Assembly (NCBI RefSeq): GCF_005049235.1
Contig: NZ_SUMD01000003.1
Location: 372,001-436,000, forward strand
Length of the DNA: 64,000 bases
DNA from: Rhodococcus oryzae
GTDB lineage: Bacteria; Actinomycetota; Actinomycetes; Mycobacteriales; Mycobacteriaceae
Direction of reading: 5' to 3'
Below, in pieces: positions 8,598 to 17,114 of this stretch (positions within the stretch are counted from its first letter, which is position 1; each line of letters opens with the position of its first letter). The position numbers and the translations under genes are program-made. The notes under the pieces were generated by a model. It was not told where the DNA came from, searched no databases, and saw nothing but the letters and a program-made list of their open reading frames with translations.

Positions 8598-8936
8598 GTG
8601 ACTGATTCCTCGCAGAACCCCGCCCCGTCGAACGCCAAACGCTCGCTGGCGCGGGACCTCGGTCTGTACACCGTGGCCCGGCTGGGTCTCGTCGTCCTGA
8701 TCGCGGCGATCATCCTCGGGGTCAGTGCGCTGCTGAACGTGGACGTGCCGCTGCTGGTGGCGCTGATCTTCGCGGTGATCATCGCGCTGCCGCTCTCGCT
8801 CGTGCTGTTCGGCAAGCTGCGTACCCGGGTCAACGAGGAGATCTCCGCGGTGGACGCCAAGCGCCGAGCGGACCGCGACGATCTGCGGGCCAAGCTGCGC
8901 GGCGACGGATCCGGTGACGCAGACGGCCGCAAGTGA
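8598..8936 (+). CDS. DUF4229 membrane protein
   Basis: 112 residues with a GTG start, two adjacent membrane helices (about residues 28-48 and 52-72) and a charged C-terminal tail rich in Arg, Lys and Asp ([20 protein letters not shown]). The pattern fits the actinobacterial family DUF4229. Its stop overlaps the next start by 4 bases (GTGA), so it is co-translated with the Cds1-like enzyme. Function unknown. Confidence 0.8.
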   Translation: MTDSSQNPAPSNAKRSLARDLGLYTVARLGLVVLIAAIILGVSALLNVDVPLLVALIFAVIIALPLSLVLFGKLRTRVNEEISAVDAKRRADRDDLRAKLRGDGSGDADGRK

Positions 8937-10030
8937 CCGCCGCGATGGGGGTCGTCGACCACAGCGCGCCCAGGGACTGGGTGGACAACGCGGTTCGGCT
9001 GATCGACGCCGATTCGCAGCGGAGTGCGGACACCCACCTGCTGCGCTATCCGCTGCCGGTCGAGTGGAACATCCAGCTCTATCTCAAGGATGAGTCCACC
9101 CACATCACCGGCAGCCTCAAGCACCGGCTTGCGCGGTCGCTGTTCCTGTACGCCATCTGCAACGGCTGGGTGACCGAGGGCACCACGGTGATCGAGGCGT
9201 CATCGGGGTCGACCGCGGTCAGCGAGGCCTACTTCGCGAAGCTGCTGGGCCTGGACTTCGTCGCCGTGATGCCGCGGAGCACCAGCCCAGCGAAGATCGC
9301 GCTCATCGAGGCGCAGGGCGGCAGCTGCCACTTCATCGATCGCCCTTCGGAGATCTACGCCGAGGCGAGCAGGCTCGCGTCCCAGTGCAACGGCCACTAC
9401 ATGGACCAGTTCACCCACGCGGAGCGGGCCACCGACTGGCGCGGGAACAACAACATCGCCGAGTCGATTTTCCAGCAGATGACGCTCGAGCAGCATCCGA
9501 TCCCGGACTGGGTCGTGGTCGGTGCGGGCACCGGCGGCACCAGCGCCACCATCGGGCGATACATCCGCTACCGCAGGCACGCCACCCGGCTGCTGGTGGT
9601 CGATCCCGAGAACTCCGCGTTCATCGGTGGTTACGAGACCGCGTCCGCCGCCTACGAGACCGGAATGCCATCGCGGATCGAGGGCATCGGCAGGCCGCGG
9701 GTAGAGCCCTCGTTCGTCGGGCAGGTCGTGGACCGGATGGTGCCGGTTCCGGACGCGGGGTCGATCGCGGCCGCCCGGCACGTCAGCGAGGTCCTCGGCC
9801 GACGGGTCGGCGGGTCCACCGGGACCAACGTGTGGGGCGCCTTCGGCGTGATCGCGGAGATGCTGGCCGCCGGCCGCACGGGCAGCGTGGTGACCCTGCT
9901 CTGCGACGGCGGGGAACGGTACGCCGGAACGTACTTCAACGACGAGTGGGTGCGCGGCGAGGGCATGGACCTGACCGAGCCGACCGCGGTGCTGGAGGCC
10001 TTCGCGGCCACCGGGCGCTGGTCCGCCTGA
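8933..10030 (+). CDS. cds1: PLP-dependent cysteine synthase-like enzyme, Cds1-like L-cysteine desulfhydrase
   Basis: 365-residue fold-type II PLP enzyme. The PLP lysine is in [14 protein letters not shown], the substrate-binding loop is [13 protein letters not shown], and the phosphate-binding glycine-rich loop is [13 protein letters not shown]. This matches the mycobacterial Cds1 (Rv3684 type, from memory), which degrades cysteine to pyruvate, ammonia and H2S rather than making it; the SLKHR context differs from classic CysK (SVKDR). The GTG at 8933 overlaps the DUF4229 stop; an ATG 12 bases further in is an alternative start. Ordinary cysteine synthase activity cannot be excluded. Confidence 0.8.
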   Translation: MTAAMGVVDHSAPRDWVDNAVRLIDADSQRSADTHLLRYPLPVEWNIQLYLKDESTHITGSLKHRLARSLFLYAICNGWVTEGTTVIEASSGSTAVSEAYFAKLLGLDFVAVMPRSTSPAKIALIEAQGGSCHFIDRPSEIYAEASRLASQCNGHYMDQFTHAERATDWRGNNNIAESIFQQMTLEQHPIPDWVVVGAGTGGTSATIGRYIRYRRHATRLLVVDPENSAFIGGYETASAAYETGMPSRIEGIGRPRVEPSFVGQVVDRMVPVPDAGSIAAARHVSEVLGRRVGGSTGTNVWGAFGVIAEMLAAGRTGSVVTLLCDGGERYAGTYFNDEWVRGEGMDLTEPTAVLEAFAATGRWSA

Positions 10031-10063
10031 CGTCGCCTCGCCGGGTGGTGCCGATCGCCGCCG

Positions 10064-10759
10064 TCAGCCGGGCGTGCGGACCGCCGCGAGCATTCCGCCG
10101 AGGTGTGCGCGGCTGACCCGGACCGCGACCTCCTCGTCGCCCGCCGCGATCGCCTCCACCAGGGCGACGTGCTCGTCCGAGTTCGGTTCCGGATCCGCCT
10201 TGCGCAGGTCGAGCAGCTCGATCATCTCGACCAGCGCCTCGGTCAGCCGTGGCACGAAGGTCTCGAACAGTTCGCTGAGAACCCGGTTGTGCGCGGCCGC
10301 GACCACCGCGCGGTGAACCGCGATGTCGGCCTCGACGAAGGCGTGATGGTCCGCCGTGACGGCGGCCGCACGCAGCTCGAGTGCGCGCCGCATCGCCGTC
10401 ACGTCCCGCGTGGTGGCGCGCTGCGCAGCCAACCGGGCGGCCTCCACCTCGATCGCGTTGCGCACCTCGACGACCGCGGCGATGGCCTCGGCGCGGAGCA
10501 CGCCGTCCCAGCCGTCGGCTGGCAGCGGTTCGGTGCGCTCGACGAACACGCCCGCGCCCTGCCGCGACCGCAGCAGTCCCTGCCCGGAGAGCATCCGGAG
10601 CGCCTCGCGGACGGTGGATCGACCGACGCCGAGTTCGGCGGCGAGGGTGGTCTCGCCCGGCAGTTTCGCGCCGACCGCCCATTCGCCCGTGCTCAGTCGC
10701 GCCAGCAGCAGCTCGGCGGTCTGGTCGGCGAGCAGGTTTCGACGGGGCGCCGCGACCAC
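10064..10759 (-). CDS. FadR-subfamily GntR regulator (FCD domain)
   Basis: 231 residues. The N-terminal winged HTH reads LPGETTLAAELGVGRSTVREALRMLSGQG (about residues 34-62), typical of GntR; the rest is an all-helical FCD ligand domain with metal-site-like residues (VEADIAVHRAVVAAAHN and SDEHVALVEAI). The GTG start has AGGAG 5 bases upstream. It is divergent from leuA, and a perfect FadR-subfamily half-site pair lies between them on the leuA promoter, so leuA control and autoregulation are likely. Ligand unknown. Confidence 0.88.
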   Translation of the reverse strand: MVAAPRRNLLADQTAELLLARLSTGEWAVGAKLPGETTLAAELGVGRSTVREALRMLSGQGLLRSRQGAGVFVERTEPLPADGWDGVLRAEAIAAVVEVRNAIEVEAARLAAQRATTRDVTAMRRALELRAAAVTADHHAFVEADIAVHRAVVAAAHNRVLSELFETFVPRLTEALVEMIELLDLRKADPEPNSDEHVALVEAIAAGDEEVAVRVSRAHLGGMLAAVRTPG

Positions 10760-10773
10760 ACAAACTCCTCAGG

Positions 10774-10784
10774 TTGTCAGACAA
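10774..10784. promoter_or_regulatory. GntR/FadR-type operator
   Basis: TTGTCAGACAA is a perfect palindrome around a central base and matches the FadR-subfamily consensus TnGTnnnACnA. It lies 15 bases upstream of the GntR-family start codon and its first six bases are the -35 element of the divergent leuA promoter, so a bound repressor would block leuA transcription. Confidence 0.7.
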
Positions 10785-10802
10785 GTTGTTTTCGTCTAGC
10801 TT
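10774..10802 (+). promoter_or_regulatory. leuA promoter
   Basis: TTGTCA, 17 bases, TAGCTT: a good -35 and a TAnnnT-type -10 at ideal spacing. Transcription would begin around 10808-10810, exactly at the GTG of the leader peptide, so the leader would be translated as a leaderless mRNA. Inferred from sequence only. Confidence 0.6.
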
Positions 10803-10809
10803 AGCCGAC

Positions 10810-10854
10810 GTGGCCATTCGCGGACTGCTCCTCGGACGCCGCGGCGGGGTCTGA
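10810..10854 (+). CDS. leuA leader peptide (attenuation)
   Basis: Fourteen-residue open frame, [14 protein letters not shown], starting at GTG, with three consecutive leucine codons (CTG CTC CTC) in the middle. Its stop codon lies in the loop of the hairpin at 10839-10876. Leu-rich leader peptides before leuA with ribosome-mediated attenuation are described in actinobacteria. Low charged tRNA-Leu would stall the ribosome before the left hairpin arm and change the folding choice. The start coincides with the predicted transcription start. Confidence 0.65.
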   Translation: MAIRGLLLGRRGGV

Positions 10855-10876
10855 CCGGACCGGCTCCCCGCCGCGG
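10839..10876 (+). promoter_or_regulatory. leuA attenuator hairpin
   Basis: Perfect 11-bp stem CCGCGGCGGGG / CCCCGCCGCGG (10839-10849 and 10866-10876), 16-base loop containing the leader stop codon. The left arm is inside the leader coding sequence, directly after the Leu codons, so a ribosome reading through would cover it. Further GC-rich pairing is possible downstream up to the leuA ribosome site. Exact terminator and antiterminator pairing was not computed. Confidence 0.55.
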
Positions 10877-10925
10877 GGTTCGGCCGTGCCGGTCGATCGA
10901 TCGCGATCCGCACAGGAGCCCCACC

Positions 10926-12617
10926 GTGAACTGGAATCCCCAAGCCCCGTCCCCGATGCCCTCGCACCGCTACCGGCCGTACCCCGACCGGGTGCCCGTG
11001 CCGCTGACCGAGCGCACCTGGCCCTCGAACCGGACCACCGTCGCGCCGCTCTGGGTGCCCGTCGATCTGCGCGACGGCAACCAGGCGCTCGCCGAGCCGA
11101 TGGATCCGGCCCGCAAGCGTCGCTTCTTCGAGCAACTGATCGCCATGGGATACAAGGAGATCGAGGTCGGCTACCCGTCCGCCAGCCAGACCGATTTCGA
11201 TTTCGTCCGCGACCTCGTGACGCTCGGGCTGGTACCCGACGACGTCACCATTGTGGTCTTCACCGCCGCCCGCACCGACCTGATCGAGCGAACCTTCGAA
11301 TCGGTGCGCGGGTTGCCGAACGTGGTGCTGCACATGTACACCGCGACCGCACCGACCTGGCGGTCGGTCGTGCTCGGACGCGATCGAGATGAGCTGCACC
11401 GCTTGATCTTCGATGCGGCGCAGGACGTGGCCCGGTGCGGCGACACCGCGACGGGCACGCGCTTCGAGTTCTCGCCCGAGGTGTTCAACCTGACCGAGCC
11501 GGACTTCGTCCTCGAGGTGTGCAACAGCCTCACCGAACTGTGGGACGCCGACCCGGACCGGCCGGTGATCCACAACCTGCCCGCGACGGTGGAGATCGCC
11601 ACCCCGAACGTCTACGCCGATCAGATCGAGTACATGCACCGACACCTGGCCAGGCGGGACTCGGTGATCCTCTCGGTGCACCCGCACAACGATCGCGGCA
11701 CCGGCGTCGCGGCCGCGGAACTGGCGGTGCTGGCGGGCGCGCAGCGGGTGGAGGGCTGCCTGTTCGGCAACGGCGAGCGGACCGGCAACGTGGACCTGGT
11801 GACGCTGGGGCTGAACCTGCACGCCCAGGGCGTCGACCCGATGATCGACTTCTCCGACCTCGACGCGGTGCGCCGAACGGTGGAGCACTGCAACAGGATC
11901 GACGTGCACGAGCGCCATCCCTACGGCGGCGACCTTGTGTACACCGCGTTCTCGGGCACTCATCAGGACGCGATCAAGAAGGGCTTCGCCCACCACCACG
12001 CCGCGGCGCGGGCTGCGGGGACGGATCCGGACCGGGCGTCATGGGACGTGCCCTATCTGCCGATCGACCCCCGTGACATCGGCCGCGACTATGAGGCCGT
12101 GATCCGGGTGAACAGCCAGTCCGGCAAGGGTGGCATCGCGTACCTGCTGCAGAGCGGCTACGACATCGACCTGCCCAGGGGCCTGCAAATCGACTTCGCG
12201 CGGCGGGTGCAGCGCACCGCCGACCACAGCGGGGCCGAGGTGACCGCGCGGCAGCTGTGGGACCTGCTGCTGGCCGAGTACGGGAACCACGGTGGGCTCG
12301 CGCGGTGGACGGTCGAGCACCGGGAGGACGGTGACGAGCTGCGGATCCAGGCCACGGTGGGCGGCGCACCCGTCGTGGGGGCCGCGACGGCGAGCGGACC
12401 CGTCGAGGCGCTGACCAGGATCCTGTCCGGGTACGGGTGGGAACTGGAGGTGCTGAGCCTGGCGGCGCAGTCGGTGGGCGAGGGCAGCGACGGCCGGGCG
12501 ATCACGTTCGCGCAGTGCCGAATCGACGGGACCACACGGTGGGGCGTCGGGCTGGACTCCTCGGTCACCGCGTCGGCGCTCGAGTCGGTGCTGGCCGTGG
12601 TCACCGCGACCGGATAA
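10926..12617 (+). CDS. leuA: 2-isopropylmalate synthase
   Basis: 563-residue enzyme for the first committed step of leucine synthesis: condensation of acetyl-CoA with 2-oxoisovalerate (EC 2.3.3.13). The HMGL-type TIM barrel shows [14 protein letters not shown] with the catalytic/metal residues, the metal histidines in [18 protein letters not shown], and [18 protein letters not shown]. The last 130 residues (from about [14 protein letters not shown]) form the LeuA dimer domain that binds leucine for feedback inhibition. GTG start with AGGAG 7 bases upstream. It is regulated by the promoter/operator and leader described upstream and converges on an ABC exporter gene. Confidence 0.96.
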   Translation: MNWNPQAPSPMPSHRYRPYPDRVPVPLTERTWPSNRTTVAPLWVPVDLRDGNQALAEPMDPARKRRFFEQLIAMGYKEIEVGYPSASQTDFDFVRDLVTLGLVPDDVTIVVFTAARTDLIERTFESVRGLPNVVLHMYTATAPTWRSVVLGRDRDELHRLIFDAAQDVARCGDTATGTRFEFSPEVFNLTEPDFVLEVCNSLTELWDADPDRPVIHNLPATVEIATPNVYADQIEYMHRHLARRDSVILSVHPHNDRGTGVAAAELAVLAGAQRVEGCLFGNGERTGNVDLVTLGLNLHAQGVDPMIDFSDLDAVRRTVEHCNRIDVHERHPYGGDLVYTAFSGTHQDAIKKGFAHHHAAARAAGTDPDRASWDVPYLPIDPRDIGRDYEAVIRVNSQSGKGGIAYLLQSGYDIDLPRGLQIDFARRVQRTADHSGAEVTARQLWDLLLAEYGNHGGLARWTVEHREDGDELRIQATVGGAPVVGAATASGPVEALTRILSGYGWELEVLSLAAQSVGEGSDGRAITFAQCRIDGTTRWGVGLDSSVTASALESVLAVVTATG

Positions 12618-12641
12618 TTCCGGCCCGATCGGACGCCGGGA

Positions 12642-12678
12642 CCGGGCAGGCCGCGATCGTCGACCGCGGCCTGCCCGG
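12642..12678. terminator. Bidirectional terminator between leuA and the ABC exporter
   Basis: Perfect 14-bp stem (12642-12655 and 12665-12678) with a 9-base loop, between the converging stop codons of leuA and the ABC transporter gene. No T-run on either side. Confidence 0.75.
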
Positions 12679-12682
12679 ACTC

Positions 12683-14572
12683 TCAGCTCGCGGTGACCTT
12701 CGCGTCGGCGTCGGTGTCCGCGAACTGGGTGCGGTACAGCTCCTCGTACCGTCCGCCTGCGGCGAGCAGCTCGTTGTGGGTGCCGCGCTCGAGGACCCGG
12801 CCTTCCTCGATGACCAGGATCTGGTCCGCGGCCCGGATCGTGGACAGTCGGTGCGCGATCACCACCGAGGTCCGGCCGGCCAGGGCCTCGCCGAGTGCAG
12901 CCTGCACAGCGGCCTCCGAGGTGGAGTCCAGGTGCGCGGTGGCCTCGTCGAGGATCACCACCCGCGGATGCGCGAGCAGCAGGCGGGCGATCGTCAGTCG
13001 CTGACGCTCGCCGCCGGAGAGGCGGTATCCCCGCTCGCCGACGACGGTGTCGAGTCCGTCGGGCAGCGCCGCGATCAGTTCGGTCAGGCGGGCCCGGCCG
13101 AGCACCTCCCACAGCTCCTCCTCGGTCGCCCCCGGCCGGGCCAGGAGCAGATTCGCCCGGATCGACTCGTGGAACAGGTGCCCGTCCTGGGTGACCATCC
13201 CGACCGCGCCGCGGATCGACGCCGCGGACAGCTCCCGCACGTCCACCCCCGACAGCCGGACGGCGCCGGAGTCGGCGTCGTAGAGCCGGGGCACGAGTTG
13301 CGCGATGGTCGACTTGCCCGCGCCGGAGGAGCCGACCAGCGCGACCATCTGGCCGGGCTCCACACGGAACGACAGCTCGTGCAGGACCTCGACACCGCCG
13401 CGGTTGTCGAGCTGCGCGACCTCCTCGAGCGAGGCAAGCGACACCTTGTCCGCGGACGGGTAGGCGAAGCGGACCTTGTCGAACTCCACCGACACCGGCC
13501 CGTCCGGCACCGGAAGCGGGTTCGGCTTCTCGGCGATCAGCGGCTCGAGGTCGAGCACCTCGAAGACCCGCTCGAAGCTGACCAGCGCGCTCATCACCTC
13601 GACCCGTGCGCTCGCGAGGGCGGTCAGCGGGGCGTACAGCCTGGTCAGCAGCAACGCCAGGGCCACAACAGAACCCGCGTCGAGCTGACCCTTGAGCGCG
13701 TAGAAGCCGCCGAGTCCGTAGACCAGCGCGAGGGCAAGGGCGGAGACGAGGGTCAGCGCGGTGACGAAGGCGGACTGCACCATCGCGGTGCGCACCCCGA
13801 TGTCGCGCACCCGGCCTGCTCGGGTGGCGAACTCGGCGGACTCCTCTGCGGGGCGGCCGAACAGCTTGACCAGCGTCGCGCCGGGAGCGGAGAACCGCTC
13901 CGTCATCTGCGTGCTCATGGTCGCGTTGTGGTTCGCGGCCTCGCGCTGCAGGTGCGCCATCCGGGATCCGATCCGGCGGGCAGGCAACACGAAGACCGGC
14001 AGCAGCAGCAGCGAGAGCACGGTGATCTGCCAGGAGATGCTGAGCATCACGACGAGGGTCAGGGTGAGGGTGACCAGGTTCGCGACGACGCCGGAGAGGG
14101 TGTCGCTGAACGCCCGCTGGGCGCCGATGACGTCGTTGTTGAGGCGGCTGACCAGCGCCCCGGTCCTGGTGCGGGTGAAGAACGCGATCGGCATCTTCTG
14201 CACGTGGTCGAAGACGGCGGTGCGCAGGTCGAGGATCAGGCCCTCGCCGATGCTCGCGGACAGGAAGCGGTTGTACAGCGCGAGGCCCGCCTCGACGATC
14301 GCGATCAGCGCGATCAACACCGCGAGTTTGATCACGACGCTGGTGTCGGAGCCGTTGACGATGCCGTCGACCACGCGTCCCGCCAGCACGGGGGTGGCGA
14401 CGGCGAGGGCGGCCGTGACGACGCTGATCAGCAGGAACTTTGCGAGCTTGCGGTGGTGCGGGGTGGCGAAGCCGAGGATTCGACGGACCGTCGCCATCGA
14501 GAAGGGTCGCTTCTCGTCGTGGGAGTTCATCATGCGGTACATCGAGCTCCACGCGACGGATTCCATGCTCAT
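12683..14572 (-). CDS. ABC exporter, fused membrane and ATPase domains
   Basis: 629-residue half-transporter. The N-terminal domain has six membrane helices (about residues 40-310, ABC type I exporter fold). The ATPase domain contains Walker A VGSSGAGKST, signature LSGGERQRLTIARLLL and Walker B VVILDEATAHLDS. Such homodimers export lipids, peptides or drugs. The ATG at 14572 was chosen because GAGAGG lies 6 bases upstream; a longer frame starting 57 bases earlier has no support. It is monocistronic and converges on leuA. Substrate unknown. Confidence 0.9.
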   Translation of the reverse strand: MSMESVAWSSMYRMMNSHDEKRPFSMATVRRILGFATPHHRKLAKFLLISVVTAALAVATPVLAGRVVDGIVNGSDTSVVIKLAVLIALIAIVEAGLALYNRFLSASIGEGLILDLRTAVFDHVQKMPIAFFTRTRTGALVSRLNNDVIGAQRAFSDTLSGVVANLVTLTLTLVVMLSISWQITVLSLLLLPVFVLPARRIGSRMAHLQREAANHNATMSTQMTERFSAPGATLVKLFGRPAEESAEFATRAGRVRDIGVRTAMVQSAFVTALTLVSALALALVYGLGGFYALKGQLDAGSVVALALLLTRLYAPLTALASARVEVMSALVSFERVFEVLDLEPLIAEKPNPLPVPDGPVSVEFDKVRFAYPSADKVSLASLEEVAQLDNRGGVEVLHELSFRVEPGQMVALVGSSGAGKSTIAQLVPRLYDADSGAVRLSGVDVRELSAASIRGAVGMVTQDGHLFHESIRANLLLARPGATEEELWEVLGRARLTELIAALPDGLDTVVGERGYRLSGGERQRLTIARLLLAHPRVVILDEATAHLDSTSEAAVQAALGEALAGRTSVVIAHRLSTIRAADQILVIEEGRVLERGTHNELLAAGGRYEELYRTQFADTDADAKVTAS

Positions 14573-14716
14573 GGTGGACCTCTCGGGTTTGGTTGTGACC
14601 GGTGCAACGCTACGGCGGGGGTCCGACATACCCGGATTTCCCGTCCGTCTGCACCGACCGTAAGACCTCGAGTGAACTTGAGGTCAAGCCGGTGTTCCGG
14701 TCATCGCCGAGGGTCC

Positions 14717-15190
14717 TCAGGGGCAGTGCGCGGGCGCGTCCTGGGCGAAGGGTTCGTCGTCGGGGAGCAGATACGTCACGAGCAGGACCACCGGCTCGGT
14801 TCCCAGGTTCAGTCCGACGTGGTCCCCGCCTGGGTCCTCGGTGACCCACGAGCCGGCGGGGGAGGACTGGCGGGAACAGTCGGCGAACACGCGGGTCAGC
14901 GTGCCTGCGGCGACGATCCCCTGGACGTGGCCGTTGTGGTGGTGCCATCCCGTACTGCCGCCGGGGGCGATCACGATCCGGCGCAGGGTGCCCTCCACCT
15001 CGCCGGGGACCGGCGGGTGCCCGGGCGGCGGCGGGGGGAGCAGCGACGGGTTGAGTTCGAGCTCGGCGAGGTCCTCCGCGGTCACGCCCGACGGCGGCGT
15101 GGCCAGTGCGGGAGCGCCGACACTCACCGCGCACAGTGTGGCGAGGGCGGCGGGTACGGCCAGTCGGGCGAACTTGGTCACGGCGGTCAT
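14717..15190 (-). CDS. Secreted cupin-domain protein
   Basis: 157 residues with a signal peptide (basic start MTAVTKFARLAVPAALATLC, cleavage near ALA-TPP), a proline-rich linker (LPPPPPGHPP) and a small cupin barrel with the metal-binding pattern GWHHHNGHVQGIV and later DHVGLNLG. The HHH-x-GH motif suggests a bound divalent metal. Enzymatic role unknown; single cupins of this type are often uncharacterised. The longer open frame upstream lacks signal-peptide logic. Confidence 0.75.
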   Translation of the reverse strand: MTAVTKFARLAVPAALATLCAVSVGAPALATPPSGVTAEDLAELELNPSLLPPPPPGHPPVPGEVEGTLRRIVIAPGGSTGWHHHNGHVQGIVAAGTLTRVFADCSRQSSPAGSWVTEDPGGDHVGLNLGTEPVVLLVTYLLPDDEPFAQDAPAHCP

Positions 15191-15371
15191 TCCGGATCCG
15201 TTCGTTCGGAGAACCGAGGCGGCGGCGGGGCGGGATTGCCCGCAGCACGGCTCTCGCCTGTATCGATGGTCCCGCAGTCCGAGCGATTCCGCGACGGAAC
15301 GGTCGGGTCGATCGACTCGCACGCTGCCGGAACTCGTCGCATCTGGAACAGGTTCTAGCTAGGATTCGCCC

Positions 15372-15848
15372 ATGCGCACTCGTCGAATCCTTGCCCTGTC
15401 AGCCGCCGGAATCGCCACTGCGGTGGCCGTCGCGGTGGTCGCGGCCGGACCCGCGACCGCCGGTCCGGCCGTGTCGGCCGACCCGGCACGGGTCGACACC
15501 GAGCGCGAGGCGGTGGCCAGGGCCTATATCGACGCGCTGATCTCGCACGATGCGTCCGCCGTGAAGTTCGCCCCCGACGCGACCCGGGTCGAGGCCGGGC
15601 TCAAGACCGGCTTCAACGGCCCGCAGATGACCAGGGACCTCGAGCACGGCCCGCAGTATCGGGTGATCCGGGGCATCAGGGACCTGCGGATGTCCGAGTC
15701 CGGCGACGTCGTCACCACCACGTACCTGCTGGACGCGGGCGTCGGCGATGTGCGCCTGATGACCGTCGAGATCACCGAGACCTTCGAGGTCCCGGACGGA
15801 ACCATCCACGCCATTGTCGCGCACATCAAGCCGAAGTCACTCTTCTGA
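15372..15848 (+). CDS. Secreted SnoaL/NTF2-like protein (DUF8021-like)
   Basis: 158 residues: signal peptide (MRTRRILALSAAGIATAVAV..., cleavage near TAG-PAV) followed by an NTF2/SnoaL-like cone with the opening helix TEREAVARAYIDALISHDASAVKFAPDA and beta strands VTTTYLLDAGVGDVRLMTVEITETFEV. The fold assignment is by pattern. The function is unknown. Divergent from the cupin gene and convergent with the next one. Confidence 0.7.
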   Translation: MRTRRILALSAAGIATAVAVAVVAAGPATAGPAVSADPARVDTEREAVARAYIDALISHDASAVKFAPDATRVEAGLKTGFNGPQMTRDLEHGPQYRVIRGIRDLRMSESGDVVTTTYLLDAGVGDVRLMTVEITETFEVPDGTIHAIVAHIKPKSLF

Positions 15849-15875
15849 GCGGGCGACAGGCGGGCTGAGCCCGAC

Positions 15876-16178
15876 CTAGCTCTTGCTGATCAGCTGCGAG
15901 GCGAGGGCGGTGCCCGCCGCCACCGCTCCCACCGACGGCCACGCGCCGATCTTCTTCGCCAGCGGATGCGAGGCGCCGAACGCGCCGAGGTAGGTGGCGA
16001 GCAACGCGACACCCCGCGCGGGTCCCGATCCCTGCACCCAGCTGGTGGTGCACACGGCGCCGACCGCGGCCAGCACGGCGCCGCCGAGCGGGCGGTTGCC
16101 GGTCTGCTGGGCGACGGCGAAACCGCCGACGAGTCCTCCTGCGGCGAGCGCGGATACGGCGGTCTTGGGCAATGCCAT
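15876..16178 (-). CDS. Small hydrophobic membrane protein
   Basis: 100 residues, with about three hydrophobic helices rich in Ala and Gly (VSALAAGGLVGGFAV; GGAVLAAVGAVCTTSWV; VGAVAAGTALASQLI). The ATG at 16178 has GAGGAG 8 bases upstream. Divergent from the HTH/Clp-N pair. No known function. Confidence 0.65.
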   Translation of the reverse strand: MALPKTAVSALAAGGLVGGFAVAQQTGNRPLGGAVLAAVGAVCTTSWVQGSGPARGVALLATYLGAFGASHPLAKKIGAWPSVGAVAAGTALASQLISKS

Positions 16179-16245
16179 CGGTGATGCTCCTCGGATCGAC
16201 GTCAACTCGTCACCACGGTAGCCGTTGTTCTGTCGCGACCCCTCG

Positions 16246-16263
16246 TGTCAACCCTGCTTGACA
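16246..16263. promoter_or_regulatory. Operator copy 1, TGTCAA-N6-TTGACA
   Basis: Inverted repeat TGTCAA-CCCTGC-TTGACA (arms extend by one pair to GTGTCAA/TTGACAC). The right half-site is the -35 hexamer of the downstream promoter. It has the same half-sites and spacing as the second copy 27 bases further on. Confidence 0.7.
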
Positions 16264-16286
16264 CCTTCGGGTTGTCAATTTAAATT
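16258..16286 (+). promoter_or_regulatory. Promoter of the HTH/Clp-N operon
   Basis: TTGACA, 17 bases, TAAATT. The predicted start of transcription is at about 16292-16294, on the ATG itself, which explains why no ribosome site precedes the gene. Both promoter hexamers are covered by the two operator copies. Confidence 0.65.
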
Positions 16287-16290
16287 GACA
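16273..16290. promoter_or_regulatory. Operator copy 2, perfect 18-bp palindrome
   Basis: TGTCAATTTAAATTGACA is self-complementary over 18 bases and fits TGTCAA-N6-TTGACA. It covers the -10 element and ends 3 bases before the start codon of the HTH gene. Confidence 0.75.
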
Positions 16291-16293
16291 GAC

Positions 16294-16509
16294 ATGACCG
16301 AAGCAACGGATCTGGCAGCCGCGGCGGGCAGCCCCGACCCCAAGGTGGGCCTGCGGGCGGTGCTCGCGCTGCGCAGGCTGCTCGAGCGACTGGAGACGAT
16401 CCAGGTCCAGAACGCCCGTAGGCAGGGCTGGTCCTGGCAGGCCATCGCCGACTCGCTCGAGGTCAGCAGGCAGGCAGTTCACCAGAAGCACAACAGGAAG
16501 GGCAGGTAG
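16294..16509 (+). CDS. Small HTH protein, probable autorepressor
   Basis: 71-residue protein with a helical N-terminal half (GLRAVLALRRLLERLETIQVQ, likely dimerisation) and a C-terminal helix-turn-helix GWSWQAIADSLEVSRQAVHQKH. The ATG at 16294 has no Shine-Dalgarno sequence, but the promoter geometry predicts a leaderless transcript. Two identical operator types sit on its promoter. The next gene, a Clp-N protein, starts 4 bases after the stop, so the two form an operon. Pairs of this kind occur in other actinobacteria; the signal sensed is unknown. Confidence 0.82.
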   Translation: MTEATDLAAAAGSPDPKVGLRAVLALRRLLERLETIQVQNARRQGWSWQAIADSLEVSRQAVHQKHNRKGR

Positions 16510-16513
16510 CGGG

Positions 16514-17089
16514 ATGTTCGAACGGTTCACGACCGAGGCGCGCACCGCGGTGATCGGGGCGCAGGCGGAGGCCAAGGCGCTCAAGGCCCCGCAGATCGGC
16601 ACCGAGCACCTGCTGCTCGGCGTGGTCGCGGCAGCGGCAGATACACCGCTGGGGCGCACGCTCGACGATGCCGGACTCACGCTCGAGGCGACGCGTGCCG
16701 CGGCCGCCGAGGCGAGGGGCGGCCGGGCGCTCGGCGCGGAGGACGCCGAGGCACTCAGGTCGATCGGCATCGATCTCGATGCGGTGCGGGAGAGCCTCGA
16801 CGCGGGCTTCGGTGAGAACGCCCTCGATCGCGCGGAACCGGGCGAGCGGCGCGGCTGGTTCGGCCGGCTGGTCGGCGGGCACATCCCATTCACGGCGGCG
16901 TCGAAGAAGGCCATCGAGCTCTCGCTCCGGGAGGCCCTGGCGCGCAAGGACGACCACATCGGTGCCGAACACATCCTGCTCGGCATTCTCCGTACGGACG
17001 ACGCGGGTGCCCGCGACGTGATGGCGGCGCAGGTCGACCCGGACGAACTGCGTGGCAAGATTCTCGAACTGCTCGACCGCGCGGCCTAG
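16514..17089 (+). CDS. Stand-alone Clp N-domain protein (two Clp-N repeats)
   Basis: 191 residues containing two Clp repeat (R) domains and no ATPase: the first at about residues 1-75 (MFERFTTEARTAVIGAQAEA, GTEHLLLGVV), the second at about 118-190 (IPFTAASKKAIELSLREALA, GAEHILLGILR). Clp-N domains bind adaptors and substrates of ClpC/ClpB unfoldases. A free-standing version may act as adaptor, decoy or inhibitor of the Clp machinery. It directly follows the HTH gene (4-base gap) and is presumably controlled by it. Confidence 0.85.
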   Translation: MFERFTTEARTAVIGAQAEAKALKAPQIGTEHLLLGVVAAAADTPLGRTLDDAGLTLEATRAAAAEARGGRALGAEDAEALRSIGIDLDAVRESLDAGFGENALDRAEPGERRGWFGRLVGGHIPFTAASKKAIELSLREALARKDDHIGAEHILLGILRTDDAGARDVMAAQVDPDELRGKILELLDRAA

Positions 17090-17114
17090 GGCCTTGAGGG
17101 GGCGTCCCGCTCGG

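Noticed and set aside
9936-11999. 687-codon open frame on the minus strand covering the GntR gene and leuA
   Set aside because: Different frame from the GntR gene; both real genes are supported by motifs and ribosome sites.
12437-15358. 973-codon open frame on the plus strand
   Set aside because: Antisense to the ABC exporter and cupin genes, low-complexity (Arg, Gly, Asp, His rich), no domain.
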